A DNA stretch of 64,000 bases, taken from positions 806,001 to 870,000 of the forward strand of contig NZ_JAYJJW010000001.1 in NCBI RefSeq assembly GCF_035481675.1. Reading direction: 5' to 3'. The stretch comes from Alteriqipengyuania_B sp035481675 (GTDB taxonomy: Bacteria > Pseudomonadota > Alphaproteobacteria > Sphingomonadales > Sphingomonadaceae). The notes beneath the pieces are model-generated. The model was not told where the DNA came from and made no database searches. It worked only from the letters and a program-made list of their open reading frames with translations. A program made the position numbers and the translations under genes. Shown here piece after piece: positions 43,599-52,341 of the stretch (position 1 is its first letter; each line of letters opens with the position of its first letter).

Positions 43599-44605
43599 TC
43601 GGCGGGCTCTGGCACCTTGCCCGATCGCATCGGTTCTTCCTGCTCGAGCGCCGTAAGCCCCAGCTTTGTGAACAGCGCCGCGTCGCTGTCATCGCCCGCA
43701 TTGGGAGCGGTCAACAGCTTGTCGCCGGTGAAGATCGAATTTGCGCCCGCCATGAAGCACAGCGCCTGTGTGGCTTCGCTCATGCTCTCGCGGCCTGCCG
43801 AGAGGCGCACCATGCTCATCGGCATGGTGATGCGCGCCACCGCCACGGTGCGGACGAATTCGATGTCGTCGATCTTGGCGAGCGGGGTGTCCGCCAGCAT
43901 ATCGCCCAATACCGTGCCCTTGACCGGCACCAGCGCGTTGACCGGCACGCTTTCGGGATGCCGTTCCAGCGTGGCGAGCGTGTGGACGAAGCCGACGCGA
44001 TCCTCGCGCGTCTCGCCCATGCCCACGATCCCGCCGCTGCACACATTGATGCCCGCATCGCGCACGTTCTGCAGTGTATCGAGCCGGTCCTGGTAATTGC
44101 GCGTCGAGATCACGCGCTCGTAATATTCCGGGCCGGTGTCGACATTGTGGTTGTAGTAATCGAGGCCCGCATCCTTCAGCATGTCCGCCTGTTTCGGCGT
44201 AAGCATGCCCAGCGTCATGCAGGTCTCCAGCCCCATGGCGCGCACGCCCTTCACGATTTCGACGATCGCGGGCATGTCGCGGTCCTTGGGGTTGCGCCAC
44301 GCCGCGCCCATGCAGAAGCGCTGGCTCCCCGCATCCTTCGCCTGTGCCGCGCGCTGGAGGACCGACTGCACCTCCATCAGCTTGGTCGCCTCGACGCCGG
44401 AATCCGCCTTCACCGATTGCGAGCAATAGCCGCAATCTTCAGGGCACCCGCCGGTCTTGATCGATAGCAGCGTGCAGAGCTGGATCTGCTCGGGCGGATG
44501 GAATTCGCGGTGGACGCTTGCAGCGCGGAAGAGCAGCTCGGTGAAAGGCAGATCGAAAAGCCCCGCGATTTCCTCGCGGGTCCAGTCGGTGCGGATTTGG
44601 GTCAA
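43595..44605 (-). CDS. bioB: Biotin synthase
   Basis: Radical-SAM enzyme that inserts sulfur into dethiobiotin. 336 residues from a TTG whose TTGA overlaps the preceding gene's stop and which has AGGAAG 5 bases upstream; a longer upstream frame is rejected. The [4Fe-4S] motif is CPEDCGYCSQS. Later Cys residues and NHNVDTGPEYY, CSGGIVGMGE and the C-terminal GANSIFTGDKLLT fit the family. Its position between methylmalonyl-CoA mutase and pccA links biotin supply to the biotin-dependent carboxylase. Confidence 0.95.
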   Translation of the reverse strand: MTQIRTDWTREEIAGLFDLPFTELLFRAASVHREFHPPEQIQLCTLLSIKTGGCPEDCGYCSQSVKADSGVEATKLMEVQSVLQRAAQAKDAGSQRFCMGAAWRNPKDRDMPAIVEIVKGVRAMGLETCMTLGMLTPKQADMLKDAGLDYYNHNVDTGPEYYERVISTRNYQDRLDTLQNVRDAGINVCSGGIVGMGETREDRVGFVHTLATLERHPESVPVNALVPVKGTVLGDMLADTPLAKIDDIEFVRTVAVARITMPMSMVRLSAGRESMSEATQALCFMAGANSIFTGDKLLTAPNAGDDSDAALFTKLGLTALEQEEPMRSGKVPEPAE

Positions 44606-44820
44606 TTTTTCTTCCTGTTTTTGAGCCGCAAAAGCAGCGCGATGTAGATGAGCACGACGCCGATAACTGCCAGCCAAAAAGTCATTGGAGAGGCCATGTC
44701 GCAATTGGCGTCAGGCCCCATTCCGCAAGGGAGCAAAATGGCGAACAGCGCGACCATGGCCAGTAGCCAGTAAACAAGCGACCCTAAGATCGCTACGAGC
44801 AATCGGGCGCCGGAGCTCAC
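44602..44820 (-). CDS. Small two-helix membrane protein, 72 residues
   Basis: Starts at a GTG overlapping the methylmalonyl-CoA mutase stop (GTGA) and ends in TTGA with bioB. It has two hydrophobic segments (ARLLVAILGSLVYWLLAMVA and TFWLAVIGVVLIYIALLL) and a basic end RLKNRKKN, with three Cys/Pro-rich residues in the loop between. No family recognised. The double 4-base overlap makes it a real translated link in the operon. Confidence 0.7.
   Translation of the reverse strand: MSSGARLLVAILGSLVYWLLAMVALFAILLPCGMGPDANCDMASPMTFWLAVIGVVLIYIALLLRLKNRKKN
44611..44616 (-). promoter_or_regulatory. Ribosome-binding site fixing the bioB TTG start
   Basis: AGGAAG on the minus strand, 5 bases ahead of the TTG. 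It lies inside the 3' end of the small membrane protein gene and, with the TTGA overlap, decides the bioB start. Confidence 0.7.
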
Positions 44821-46973
44821 TGCGCCGCCTCGTCCAGTTCCTCTCCCGCAGGCGGCATGTTGTGGCCGAGAAGGCGCAGCACGTCCGCTGCGCATTCGAC
44901 CACGTTGCTGCCCGGGCCGTAGATGCCCTGCACCCCGGCATCGCGCAGGAAGTCGTAATCCTTCTGCGGGATAACGCCGCCGGCGATGACCTTGATGTCG
45001 CCTCGGCCCGCTTCCTTCAGCAAGCCGATCAGTTCGGGGATCAGCGTCTTGTGGCCTGCCGCAAGGCTGCTCGCGCCGATGGCGTCCACGCCTTGCGCTA
45101 AGGCCATGTCGCGGGTTTCTTGCGGCGTCTGGAACAGCGGTCCGGACAGCACGTCGAAGCCCATGTCGGCAAAGGCGCTGGCGATCACGTTGGCGCCGCG
45201 GTCGTGGCCGTCCTGGCCCATCTTGGCGACCATCAGCTTGGGCTTGTGGCCCAGCCGCCGCTCGACCGCCTTCACGCCCTCGACGACCTGTGCGTAGCGA
45301 TCATCGTCGCCATAGGCTTCGGCGAACACGCCGCGCACCGGGGTGGGCAGCGTGTCGTAGCGCCCGTAGGCATCTTCCATCGCCTGACTGATTTCGCCCA
45401 GCGTCGCATCGTGGCGCGCGGCCTCCACGGCGAGTTCGAGGAGGTTGCCGTCCTTCTGCGCTGCCCCGCGTGCCAGCGCATCGAGCGCCGCGCGGCAGGC
45501 GAAATCGTCGCGGCTTTCGCGCACCGTTTTCAAGCGCTCGATCTGGCTCTGGCGCACGGCGTGGTTGTCGATATCGAGCGTGTCGATCTCGTCTTCCTTG
45601 TCGCGGCGGTACTTGTTGACGCCCACGATCACGGTCTCGCCGCGGTCGACGCTGGCCTGCTTGGCGGCGGCCGCTTTTTCGATCTGCGCCTTGGGTTTGC
45701 CGCTGGCGACATATTCGGTCATGCCGCCCGCCGCCTCGACCTCGTCGAGCATCTTTTTCGCCTCATCCACCAGCGCGGCAGTGAGGCTTTCGATGTAATA
45801 GCTGCCGCCCAGCGGGTCGGCCACGTTGGTGATGCCGGTCTCTTCCTGGATCACCAGCTGCGTATTGCGCGCGATGCGGGCGGAAAAGTCGGTCGGCAGC
45901 GCGATCGCCTCGTCGAGCGCATTGGTGTGAAGCGACTGCGTGCCGCCGAGCACCGCCGCCATCGCCTCGATCGTGGTGCGGATGACGTTGTTGTAGGGGT
46001 CCTGCTCCTGCAGGCTCACGCCGCTCGTCTGGCAATGCGTGCGCAGCATCTTCGACTTGGGGTTCTGCGCGCCCAGATCGGTCATGACATCATGCCACAA
46101 ATGACGCGCAGCGCGCATCTTGGCGATCTCCATGAAGAAGTTCATGCCGATGCCCCAGAAGAAGGACAGGCGCGGCGCGAAGGCGTCGATATCGAGCCCC
46201 GCTTCCATGGCGCGCTTGGCGTATTCCTTGCCGTCGGCGATGGTGAAGGCGAGTTCCTGCACGGCGGTCGCCCCGGCCTCGTGCATGTGATAGCCGGAGA
46301 TCGAAATGCTGTTGAATTTCGGCATGTTGGCCGAGGTATAGGCGATAATGTCGGAGACGATCCGCATGCTCGGTTCGGGCGGGTAGATATAGGTGTTGCG
46401 GACCATGAACTCCTTGAGGATGTCGTTCTGGATGGTCCCGGCGAGCTTGTTCTGAGAGACGCCCTGCCGCTCTGCCGCGACGATGTAAAAAGCGAGCACG
46501 GGGATCACCGCGCCGTTCATCGTCATGCTGACGCTCATGGTGTCGAGTGGGATCTGGTCGAACAGGATTTCCATGTCGCGCACGGTGTCGATCGCGACGC
46601 CCGCCTTGCCGACATCGCCGACCACGCGCGGGTGATCGCTGTCATAGCCGCGATGGGTGGCAAGGTCGAAAGCGACCGACAGGCCCTTCTGCCCTGCGGC
46701 GAGGTTGCGGCGATAGAAGGCGTTCGATTCCTCGGCGGTGGAGAAGCCCGCATACTGGCGGATGGTCCAGGGGCGACCGGTGTACATCGAGGCATAGGGC
46801 CCGCGCGTAAACGGCGCGATGCCGGGCACGCCGGGGTCGAGACCTTCGGTATCCTCGCTGGTGTAGAGCGGCTTCACGGCGATGCCCTCCGGCGTCTGCC
46901 AAGTAAGGTCGCGGCCCTTCACCTCCTTGTCGGCAAGGGGCTTCCAGTCTTCATATTTGGGTGTGTCGGTCAT
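44817..46973 (-). CDS. scpA: Methylmalonyl-CoA mutase
   Basis: Adenosylcobalamin enzyme turning (R)-methylmalonyl-CoA into succinyl-CoA. 718 residues, the single-chain form. The start at MTDTPKYEDW is chosen because it gives the standard N-terminus; an upstream in-frame extension overlaps mce. Substrate-domain signatures RGPYASMYTGRPWTIRQYAG and SVSMTMNGAVIPVLA are clear. The cobalamin-binding DGHDRGANVIA (base-off/His-on His) and the GGVIPQKD segment lie near the C-terminus. Confidence 0.96.
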   Translation of the reverse strand: MTDTPKYEDWKPLADKEVKGRDLTWQTPEGIAVKPLYTSEDTEGLDPGVPGIAPFTRGPYASMYTGRPWTIRQYAGFSTAEESNAFYRRNLAAGQKGLSVAFDLATHRGYDSDHPRVVGDVGKAGVAIDTVRDMEILFDQIPLDTMSVSMTMNGAVIPVLAFYIVAAERQGVSQNKLAGTIQNDILKEFMVRNTYIYPPEPSMRIVSDIIAYTSANMPKFNSISISGYHMHEAGATAVQELAFTIADGKEYAKRAMEAGLDIDAFAPRLSFFWGIGMNFFMEIAKMRAARHLWHDVMTDLGAQNPKSKMLRTHCQTSGVSLQEQDPYNNVIRTTIEAMAAVLGGTQSLHTNALDEAIALPTDFSARIARNTQLVIQEETGITNVADPLGGSYYIESLTAALVDEAKKMLDEVEAAGGMTEYVASGKPKAQIEKAAAAKQASVDRGETVIVGVNKYRRDKEDEIDTLDIDNHAVRQSQIERLKTVRESRDDFACRAALDALARGAAQKDGNLLELAVEAARHDATLGEISQAMEDAYGRYDTLPTPVRGVFAEAYGDDDRYAQVVEGVKAVERRLGHKPKLMVAKMGQDGHDRGANVIASAFADMGFDVLSGPLFQTPQETRDMALAQGVDAIGASSLAAGHKTLIPELIGLLKEAGRGDIKVIAGGVIPQKDYDFLRDAGVQGIYGPGSNVVECAADVLRLLGHNMPPAGEELDEAAQ

Positions 46974-46999
46974 AGCCGTCTCGTAATTTCGCGCCCGTC

Positions 47000-47461
47000 T
47001 CAATTCGACCAGTGCGTCGTTTCCTTCGGGCGCTCCATGATCTCGGTCAGCTGGCCCATCATGTCCTTCGGGTGGAGGAAGAAGATCGGCGTGCCGTGCG
47101 CACCGATGCGCGTGGGGCCGAGGATGCGCTTGCCGAGCGCTTCGAAATGCGCGCGGGCATCCTCGATATCGTCGACCTCGTAACACACGTGGTGCTGTCC
47201 GCCGGCGGGGTTCTTGTCGAGGAAGCCGGTGATCGGCGAGGCGTCGGACAAGGGTTCGATCAGCTCGATCTGCGTGCCGAAGCTCGGCCCGCTTTCGGTC
47301 GGATCGCCCGGCGTGTCGATGAAGCACACGCGCACACCCTGCTCCTCCAGCTCGAACGGCTCGCGAATTTTCTCCGCGCCCATAACCTCGCGAAAATAGC
47401 GGATCGAGTCCTCGATCGAGGGCGTGGCGATGCCGATATGGTTGAGACGGCCGAGTTTCAT
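47000..47461 (-). CDS. mce: Methylmalonyl-CoA epimerase
   Basis: Interconverts (S)- and (R)-methylmalonyl-CoA between the carboxylase and the mutase. 153 residues of the glyoxalase/VOC fold. Metal ligands are visible as NHIGIATPSIEDS, EQGVRVCFID, IELIEP, GGQHHVCYEVDD and a late QLTEIME. The ATG overlaps the stop of the foreign-looking upstream gene (ATGA), and mutase follows after 26 bases. Confidence 0.95.
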   Translation of the reverse strand: MKLGRLNHIGIATPSIEDSIRYFREVMGAEKIREPFELEEQGVRVCFIDTPGDPTESGPSFGTQIELIEPLSDASPITGFLDKNPAGGQHHVCYEVDDIEDARAHFEALGKRILGPTRIGAHGTPIFFLHPKDMMGQLTEIMERPKETTHWSN

Positions 47462-48432
47462 TCTGTACCAGTTCCGACAAAGTATACGTGACTTTCTGGA
47501 ACTTCAAAACCGTTCACGGTCTGTTTAGGCTTTCCCCCAAATATCTTCGTAATATCGGTTTTGTTCCAGTCTGCCGTCACCGTCCCGATCTTCTTGGGGT
47601 CAACTTTAACCTCGAGCAGGTTTGCGATCTCTTTGCCAATGCGAGTCAAAATAAAGACTGGCACCTGCAACTTGGTTTTTGACTTACCCAATATAATGAC
47701 TCCAAAACTGTTGTCAGCAATGTGGCCTTGTCCCGCGGCACCCAAATCGACCGTCAAGTTCGTGAATGATGAGCCACTGATGAGGCCATCTGAGAGAAGA
47801 ATACTACCCTTCACAAACTGGGCGCCCTCTTCCCACTTCGCTCCTTTCAAAATTAAGTCATCAACTCGCGTCTTCAAAAATTCACGGAAGTAGTTGAGAG
47901 TTTCCGCCTCCATTTCTGCGACGGCACGTACCGTAGCTCGCGAATATGATCCCGGCTTCCTCGTTTCTCCCGCCAAAACCTTCCCAAGTCTTTCTCGCAG
48001 ATCGTCGCTAGATGCCATCTCAGCTTCACGCGTGAAGGAATTCATCCAATCTTGTGTGGGACCTTCCTCATCGTCAGAAAGGATGTCGTCATCCGTCAGC
48101 TCCAAAATGGCTTCTTGCGCCTTTCGGGCCACAGCTTCGACATTCTCCTGCTTTGCGAACATGTCTCCTAAAAACCGCGCCTTCGCTCGTTCCATGTAAT
48201 CGGGATCAGCTATCGCTTGGCGAGCGACCTCTTCAGCCACGATTGAGTCAATCTTCTTTCTTCCTTCGATCGTATTTTCGTTGTGTCTGAGTTCGTCGAG
48301 GTATTTGTATCCCGGACCACCGGCGATCAAACGCAAAACAGATTTGGCGAGCTTTACACGTAGTGACTTCGAAACGCCGCCTGTCGCAGCGTCCATAAGT
48401 TCCGTTCCGATCGGGTCCATATCATTACTCAC
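47458..48432 (-). CDS. DUF2806-like protein, probably horizontally acquired
   Basis: 324 residues from a GTG overlapping the pccB stop (GTGA); its own stop overlaps the mce start (ATGA). The sequence is visibly AT-richer than both neighbours (about half G+C by eye against about two thirds). The N-terminal half is charged and helical (AEEVARQAIADPDYMERAKA). The centre has the pattern WMNSFTREAEMASSDDLRE then LAGETRKPGSYSRATVRAV, which recalls DUF2806/TIGR03899 proteins. No signal peptide or catalytic motif is seen. Not part of any known propionate pathway. Confidence 0.75.
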   Translation of the reverse strand: MSNDMDPIGTELMDAATGGVSKSLRVKLAKSVLRLIAGGPGYKYLDELRHNENTIEGRKKIDSIVAEEVARQAIADPDYMERAKARFLGDMFAKQENVEAVARKAQEAILELTDDDILSDDEEGPTQDWMNSFTREAEMASSDDLRERLGKVLAGETRKPGSYSRATVRAVAEMEAETLNYFREFLKTRVDDLILKGAKWEEGAQFVKGSILLSDGLISGSSFTNLTVDLGAAGQGHIADNSFGVIILGKSKTKLQVPVFILTRIGKEIANLLEVKVDPKKIGTVTADWNKTDITKIFGGKPKQTVNGFEVPESHVYFVGTGTE

Positions 48433-49961
48433 AGCGGAATATTATCATGCTTTTTCCAAGGGTTCTCAAGCTGCTTCCCCCGCAGCTTTCTTAGCCCCAG
48501 CGCGATCCTCTTCCGTGTCGAGTGAGGGTAGATCACCTCGTCGATATAGCCCCGGCTCGCCGCCACGAAGGGGTTGGCGAAGCGGTCTTCGTATTCCTTG
48601 GTCTTCTCGGCGATCTTTTCGGGATCGTCGCGGTCCTGGCGGAAGATGATCTCCACCGCGCCCTTGGCGCCCATCACCGCGATTTCGGCGGTGGGCCAGG
48701 CGTAGTTGAGGTCGCCGCGCAGGTGCTTGGAGGCCATCACGTCGTACGCCCCGCCATAGGCCTTGCGGGTGATTACGGTGATCTTGGGCACGGTCGCCTC
48801 GGCATAGGCGAACAATAGCTTCGCACCGTGCTTGATGATCCCGCCCAGTTCCTGCCCGGTGCCGGGCAGGAAGCCGGGGACGTCGACGAAGGTCACGATG
48901 GGTATCTCGAAGGCATCGCAGAAACGCACGAAGCGCGCGGCCTTCTTGGACGAGTTGATGTCGAGCACGCCGGCGAGCACCATCGGCTGGTTCGCCACCA
49001 CGCCCACAGTCCTGCCCTCCACCCGGCCGAAGCCGCAAATGATGTTGCCGGCGTGGGCGGGCTGGACTTCGAAGAAATCGCCTTCGTCCAGCGTCTTCCT
49101 GATGACCTCGTGCATGTCATAGGGCTGATTGGCGTTGTCGGGGATCAGCGTGTCGAGCGAAGCTTCCTCGCGGTCCCACGGGTCGCTGGTCGGGCGTTCG
49201 GGCACGTCCTCGCGGTTGCTCAGCGGCAGATAGTCGAAGAAATTGCGGGTCGCGAGCAGCGTTTCGATATCGTTCTCAAACGCCAGGTCGGCCACGCTGG
49301 TCTTGGTGGTGTGGGTGACCGCGCCGCCCAGTTCCTCCTGCGTCACGACTTCGTTGGTGACCGTCTTCACCACATCCGGGCCGGTCACGAACATGTAGCT
49401 CGAATCCTTCACCATGAAGATGAAGTCGGTCATCGCGGGGGAGTAGACCGCGCCGCCTGCGCACGGGCCCATAATCAGGCTGATCTGCGGGACGACGCCG
49501 CTGGCGAGCACGTTGCGCTGGAACACCTCGGCATAGCCGCCCAGCGATGCCACGCCTTCCTGGATGCGCGCGCCGCCGCTGTCGTTGAGGCCGATCACGG
49601 GCGCGCCGACCTTCATCGCCATGTCCATGACCTTGCAGATCTTTTCCGCATGGCGTTTCGACAGGCTCCCGCCGAAGACGGTGAAGTCCTGCGAATATAC
49701 GTAAACCAGCCGGCCGTTGATAGTGCCGCTGCCGGTCACCACCCCGTCGCCCGGGATCTTCTGGTCCGCCATGCCGAAATCGACGCAATCGTGTTCGACG
49801 TAGCGGTCGAGCTCCTCGAAGCTGTCCTCGTCGAGCAGGACATCCAGCCGTTCGCGGGCGGTCAGCTTGCCCTTGGCGTGCTGCGCGTCGATGCGCTTCT
49901 GCCCGCCGCCCAGCTTGGATGCTTTGCGGCGGCGTTCCATTTCGGCAATATTGGCGGACAA
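48429..49961 (-). CDS. pccB: Propionyl-CoA carboxylase beta subunit
   Basis: Carboxyltransferase subunit; takes CO2 from PccA's biotin to propionyl-CoA. 510 residues. The start is a TTG with AGGAGAG before it; ATG at codon 8 is an alternative. Visible are the acyl-CoA oxyanion region SGGARIQEGVASLGGYAEVF, GPCAGGAVYSPA, VDVPGFLPGTGQE and AYGGAYDVMASK. The Asp of PGFLPGTG is consistent with propionyl over acetyl specificity. First gene of the cluster, with a promoter predicted upstream. Confidence 0.95.
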   Translation of the reverse strand: MSANIAEMERRRKASKLGGGQKRIDAQHAKGKLTARERLDVLLDEDSFEELDRYVEHDCVDFGMADQKIPGDGVVTGSGTINGRLVYVYSQDFTVFGGSLSKRHAEKICKVMDMAMKVGAPVIGLNDSGGARIQEGVASLGGYAEVFQRNVLASGVVPQISLIMGPCAGGAVYSPAMTDFIFMVKDSSYMFVTGPDVVKTVTNEVVTQEELGGAVTHTTKTSVADLAFENDIETLLATRNFFDYLPLSNREDVPERPTSDPWDREEASLDTLIPDNANQPYDMHEVIRKTLDEGDFFEVQPAHAGNIICGFGRVEGRTVGVVANQPMVLAGVLDINSSKKAARFVRFCDAFEIPIVTFVDVPGFLPGTGQELGGIIKHGAKLLFAYAEATVPKITVITRKAYGGAYDVMASKHLRGDLNYAWPTAEIAVMGAKGAVEIIFRQDRDDPEKIAEKTKEYEDRFANPFVAASRGYIDEVIYPHSTRKRIALGLRKLRGKQLENPWKKHDNIPL

Positions 49962-49993
49962 GCGGCTCTCTCCTAACGCAAGTTCGGACAGTC

Positions 49994-50022
49994 GGTTAAG
50001 CGCGGCAGGGGCCGCTTGGCAA
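49994..50022 (-). promoter_or_regulatory. Predicted promoter of the propionate cluster
   Basis: On the minus strand TTGCCA and TTAACC are 17 bases apart, 33 bases before the pccB start. The -35 lies in TTGCCAAGCG, shared with both tRNA promoters. The -10 is weak. Confidence 0.35.
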
Positions 50023-50048
50023 GCACAGCGAAACCGCTTTGCGGCTGT

Positions 50049-50837
50049 TTACCGGCCTTTGAATTCGGCCTTGCGCTTTTGCAGGAATGCCATCCCGCCT
50101 TCGACCGCGTCGTCGCTGTTCCCGGCCGTGCGCTGGCCCAGCGCCTCGCGGTGGAGCGCCTGCGTGTAGGTGGTGTCGAGCGCGCTTGCGATATTCGCCT
50201 TCATCGTGCCCAGCGCCACGGTGGGTCCGTTCGCGAGCCGCTGCGCCAGTGCGCGCGCCTCTTCCAGCAGCGCATCGTCGGATGTCGCCTTGTAGATGAG
50301 GCCCCATTCTTCAGCCTGCGCGGCGCCGATCTTCTCCCCCAGCATCATCATCTGCGTTGCGCGTGCCTTGCCGACCAGGCGCGGCAGCATCCAGCTGGCC
50401 CCGCCGTCCGGCACCAGGCCGATATTGACGAAGGCCTGCAGGAAATAGCCGCTTTCCCCCGCCAGCACGAAATCCGCCGCCAGCGCGATCGAGCAACCGA
50501 CACCTGCCGCCGGGCCATTGACCGCGCTCACCACCGGGACCGGCAGCGAAGCGAGCTGTTCCATCAGCGGATTGTAGTGCCCCGTCAGCGCCTGGTAGCT
50601 GCCCTCGCCCCGGCTCGTCGCGCGATTGCCGAGACTGGTGAGATCGGCGCCGGAGCAAAAGGCCCGCCCCTCGCCCGTCAGCAGCACCGCGCGCGCGCCG
50701 CCACCGATAACCTTTTTCAGCGCATCGCGCAGCTCGCCCGCCATTTCGAGCGAACAGGCGTTGAGCTTGTCCGGCTGGGCAAGAGTGATGGCAGCGACAT
50801 TGTCTGCGGTTTCGAAGCGGATGGTGTGGTAGGACAA
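50049..50837 (-). CDS. Enoyl-CoA hydratase/isomerase family protein
   Basis: 262 residues, crotonase fold. The oxyanion-hole segments are GEGRAFCSGADLTSLG and NGPAAGVGCSIALAADFVL. The catalytic Glu pair of classical hydratases is not obvious: the second position falls in FVNIGLVPDGGASWMLPRL, where Asp replaces Glu. That resembles PaaG-type isomerases and 2-enoyl-CoA isomerases. It lies 87 bases upstream of pccB and downstream of glutathione reductase. Confidence 0.86.
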   Translation of the reverse strand: MSYHTIRFETADNVAAITLAQPDKLNACSLEMAGELRDALKKVIGGGARAVLLTGEGRAFCSGADLTSLGNRATSRGEGSYQALTGHYNPLMEQLASLPVPVVSAVNGPAAGVGCSIALAADFVLAGESGYFLQAFVNIGLVPDGGASWMLPRLVGKARATQMMMLGEKIGAAQAEEWGLIYKATSDDALLEEARALAQRLANGPTVALGTMKANIASALDTTYTQALHREALGQRTAGNSDDAVEGGMAFLQKRKAEFKGR

Positions 50838-50924
50838 GCGGGCTCTCCCGTGATTGGCTGCCCGGGGCCTAACGCCATGGCGGGCGCCCGGTCAACGGAT
50901 TTAACCGTGCGATTAAACGCGCGG

Positions 50925-52274
50925 CTATTTCATCAGCACCAGCTCTTCCGCCATCGTCGGGTGGATCGCGGTGGTCGCGTCGAAATCGGCCTTGGTCAGA
51001 CCCGCCTTCACCGCGATGGCGGCGGCCTGCATCATCTCCGGCGCATCGGGCGCGATAATGTGGATGCCCACGATCTTGCCGCTGTCGCCGTCGCAGATCA
51101 TCTTCATCAGGCTGCGTTCGTTACGGCCCGCCAGCACGTTCTTCATCGGGCGGAAATCGGACAGGTAGACCTTCACGCTGCCCAGCTTGTTCTTCGCCTC
51201 GCCCTCCGTCATGCCGACCGCGGCGATGGGCGGGTGGCTGAAGACGGCGCTGGGGATGCAGCCGTGGTCTACCGCCACCGGGTCGCCCTTGCCAAATACT
51301 GTATCGGCGAAGGCCTGACCTTCGCGGATGGCGACCGGGGTCAGCTGGACGCGATCGGTCACGTCGCCGACGGCATAGATGTGATCGACGTTGGTCTTGC
51401 TGAAGCGGTCGACCTTGACCTCGCCCCCTTCGCCCAGTTCGACGCCCGCCTTGCCCAGGCCCAGCCCTTCGGTGTTCGGAATGCGTCCCACGGCGAACAG
51501 GATAAGGTCGGCTCTTTCCTCGTCGCAGTCGGACAGCTTCACGAAATAGCCGCCCTCGTCGCAGGGCTTGATATATTCGAAGGTGGTGTTGAAGCGGAAC
51601 CTGATGCCCTTCATCGTGCTGATCTGCAGCAACCGGTCGCGCACCGCTTCGTCATAGCTGCGCAGCAAGCGGTCGCCGCGGTTGACGATGTGCACGTCGG
51701 AGCCGAACTCGTTGAAGATGCCGGCAAATTCGTTGGCGATATAGCCGCCGCCGGCGATAATGACTTTCTTCGGCAGTTCGTCGAGGTGGAAGGCCTCGTT
51801 GCTGCTGATCGCGTGTTCCGCACCCTGGCATTCTGGCATGCGCGGGCGCGCGCCGGTAGCAATCAGGATCGTCTTTGCGGTTACGACCTTGCCGCTGGCG
51901 AGCGTTATCTCGTGCTCGCCGGTCAGTTCGGCGCGTTCGTGGAAGATCTCGACATCGTGGTTCTGGAGCGTGTCGGTGTAGGCACCCTCGATGCGTTTCA
52001 CGTCTTCGAGGACATTGTCACGCAGCGTCTTCCAGTCGAACTTGCGCTCGCCGATTTCCCAGCCGAAGCGCTGGCAGTCCTCGAGATCCTCCGCAAAATG
52101 CGCGCCGTAGACGAGCATCTTTTTCGGCACACAGCCGCGGATCACGCAGGTGCCGCCGACCCGGTACTCCTCTGCCAGCGCTACCTTGGCGCCGTGCGCT
52201 GCGGCCACCCGGCTGGCGCGCACGCCGCCCGATCCGCCGCCGATGGTGAAGAGGTCGTAGTCGTAATCGGCCAT
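50925..52274 (-). CDS. gor: Glutathione-disulfide reductase
   Basis: FAD- and NADPH-dependent enzyme keeping glutathione reduced. 449 residues. The N-terminal FAD site GGGSGGVRASRVAA is followed by the redox pair in GTCVIRGCVPKK, a second nucleotide site IIAGGGYIANEFAGIF, and the C-terminal AIHPTMAEELVLM with the catalytic His. The NADPH-binding Arg pair expected after the second Rossmann motif is present as VNRGDRLLR. Confidence 0.94.
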   Translation of the reverse strand: MADYDYDLFTIGGGSGGVRASRVAAAHGAKVALAEEYRVGGTCVIRGCVPKKMLVYGAHFAEDLEDCQRFGWEIGERKFDWKTLRDNVLEDVKRIEGAYTDTLQNHDVEIFHERAELTGEHEITLASGKVVTAKTILIATGARPRMPECQGAEHAISSNEAFHLDELPKKVIIAGGGYIANEFAGIFNEFGSDVHIVNRGDRLLRSYDEAVRDRLLQISTMKGIRFRFNTTFEYIKPCDEGGYFVKLSDCDEERADLILFAVGRIPNTEGLGLGKAGVELGEGGEVKVDRFSKTNVDHIYAVGDVTDRVQLTPVAIREGQAFADTVFGKGDPVAVDHGCIPSAVFSHPPIAAVGMTEGEAKNKLGSVKVYLSDFRPMKNVLAGRNERSLMKMICDGDSGKIVGIHIIAPDAPEMMQAAAIAVKAGLTKADFDATTAIHPTMAEELVLMK

Positions 52275-52341
52275 GGAAACTCCTGTTGAACGCGCGCCGA
52301 TATGGCCGCTTCGACAGGAGTTTCCAACCGGTTGCGGCTAA

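Noticed and set aside
50900..50924. CtrA-like box TTAA...TTAA near the glutathione reductase 3' end
   Set aside because: The spacer is 8 bases, not 7, and it lies downstream of a gene end, so it is not a plausible CtrA promoter site.
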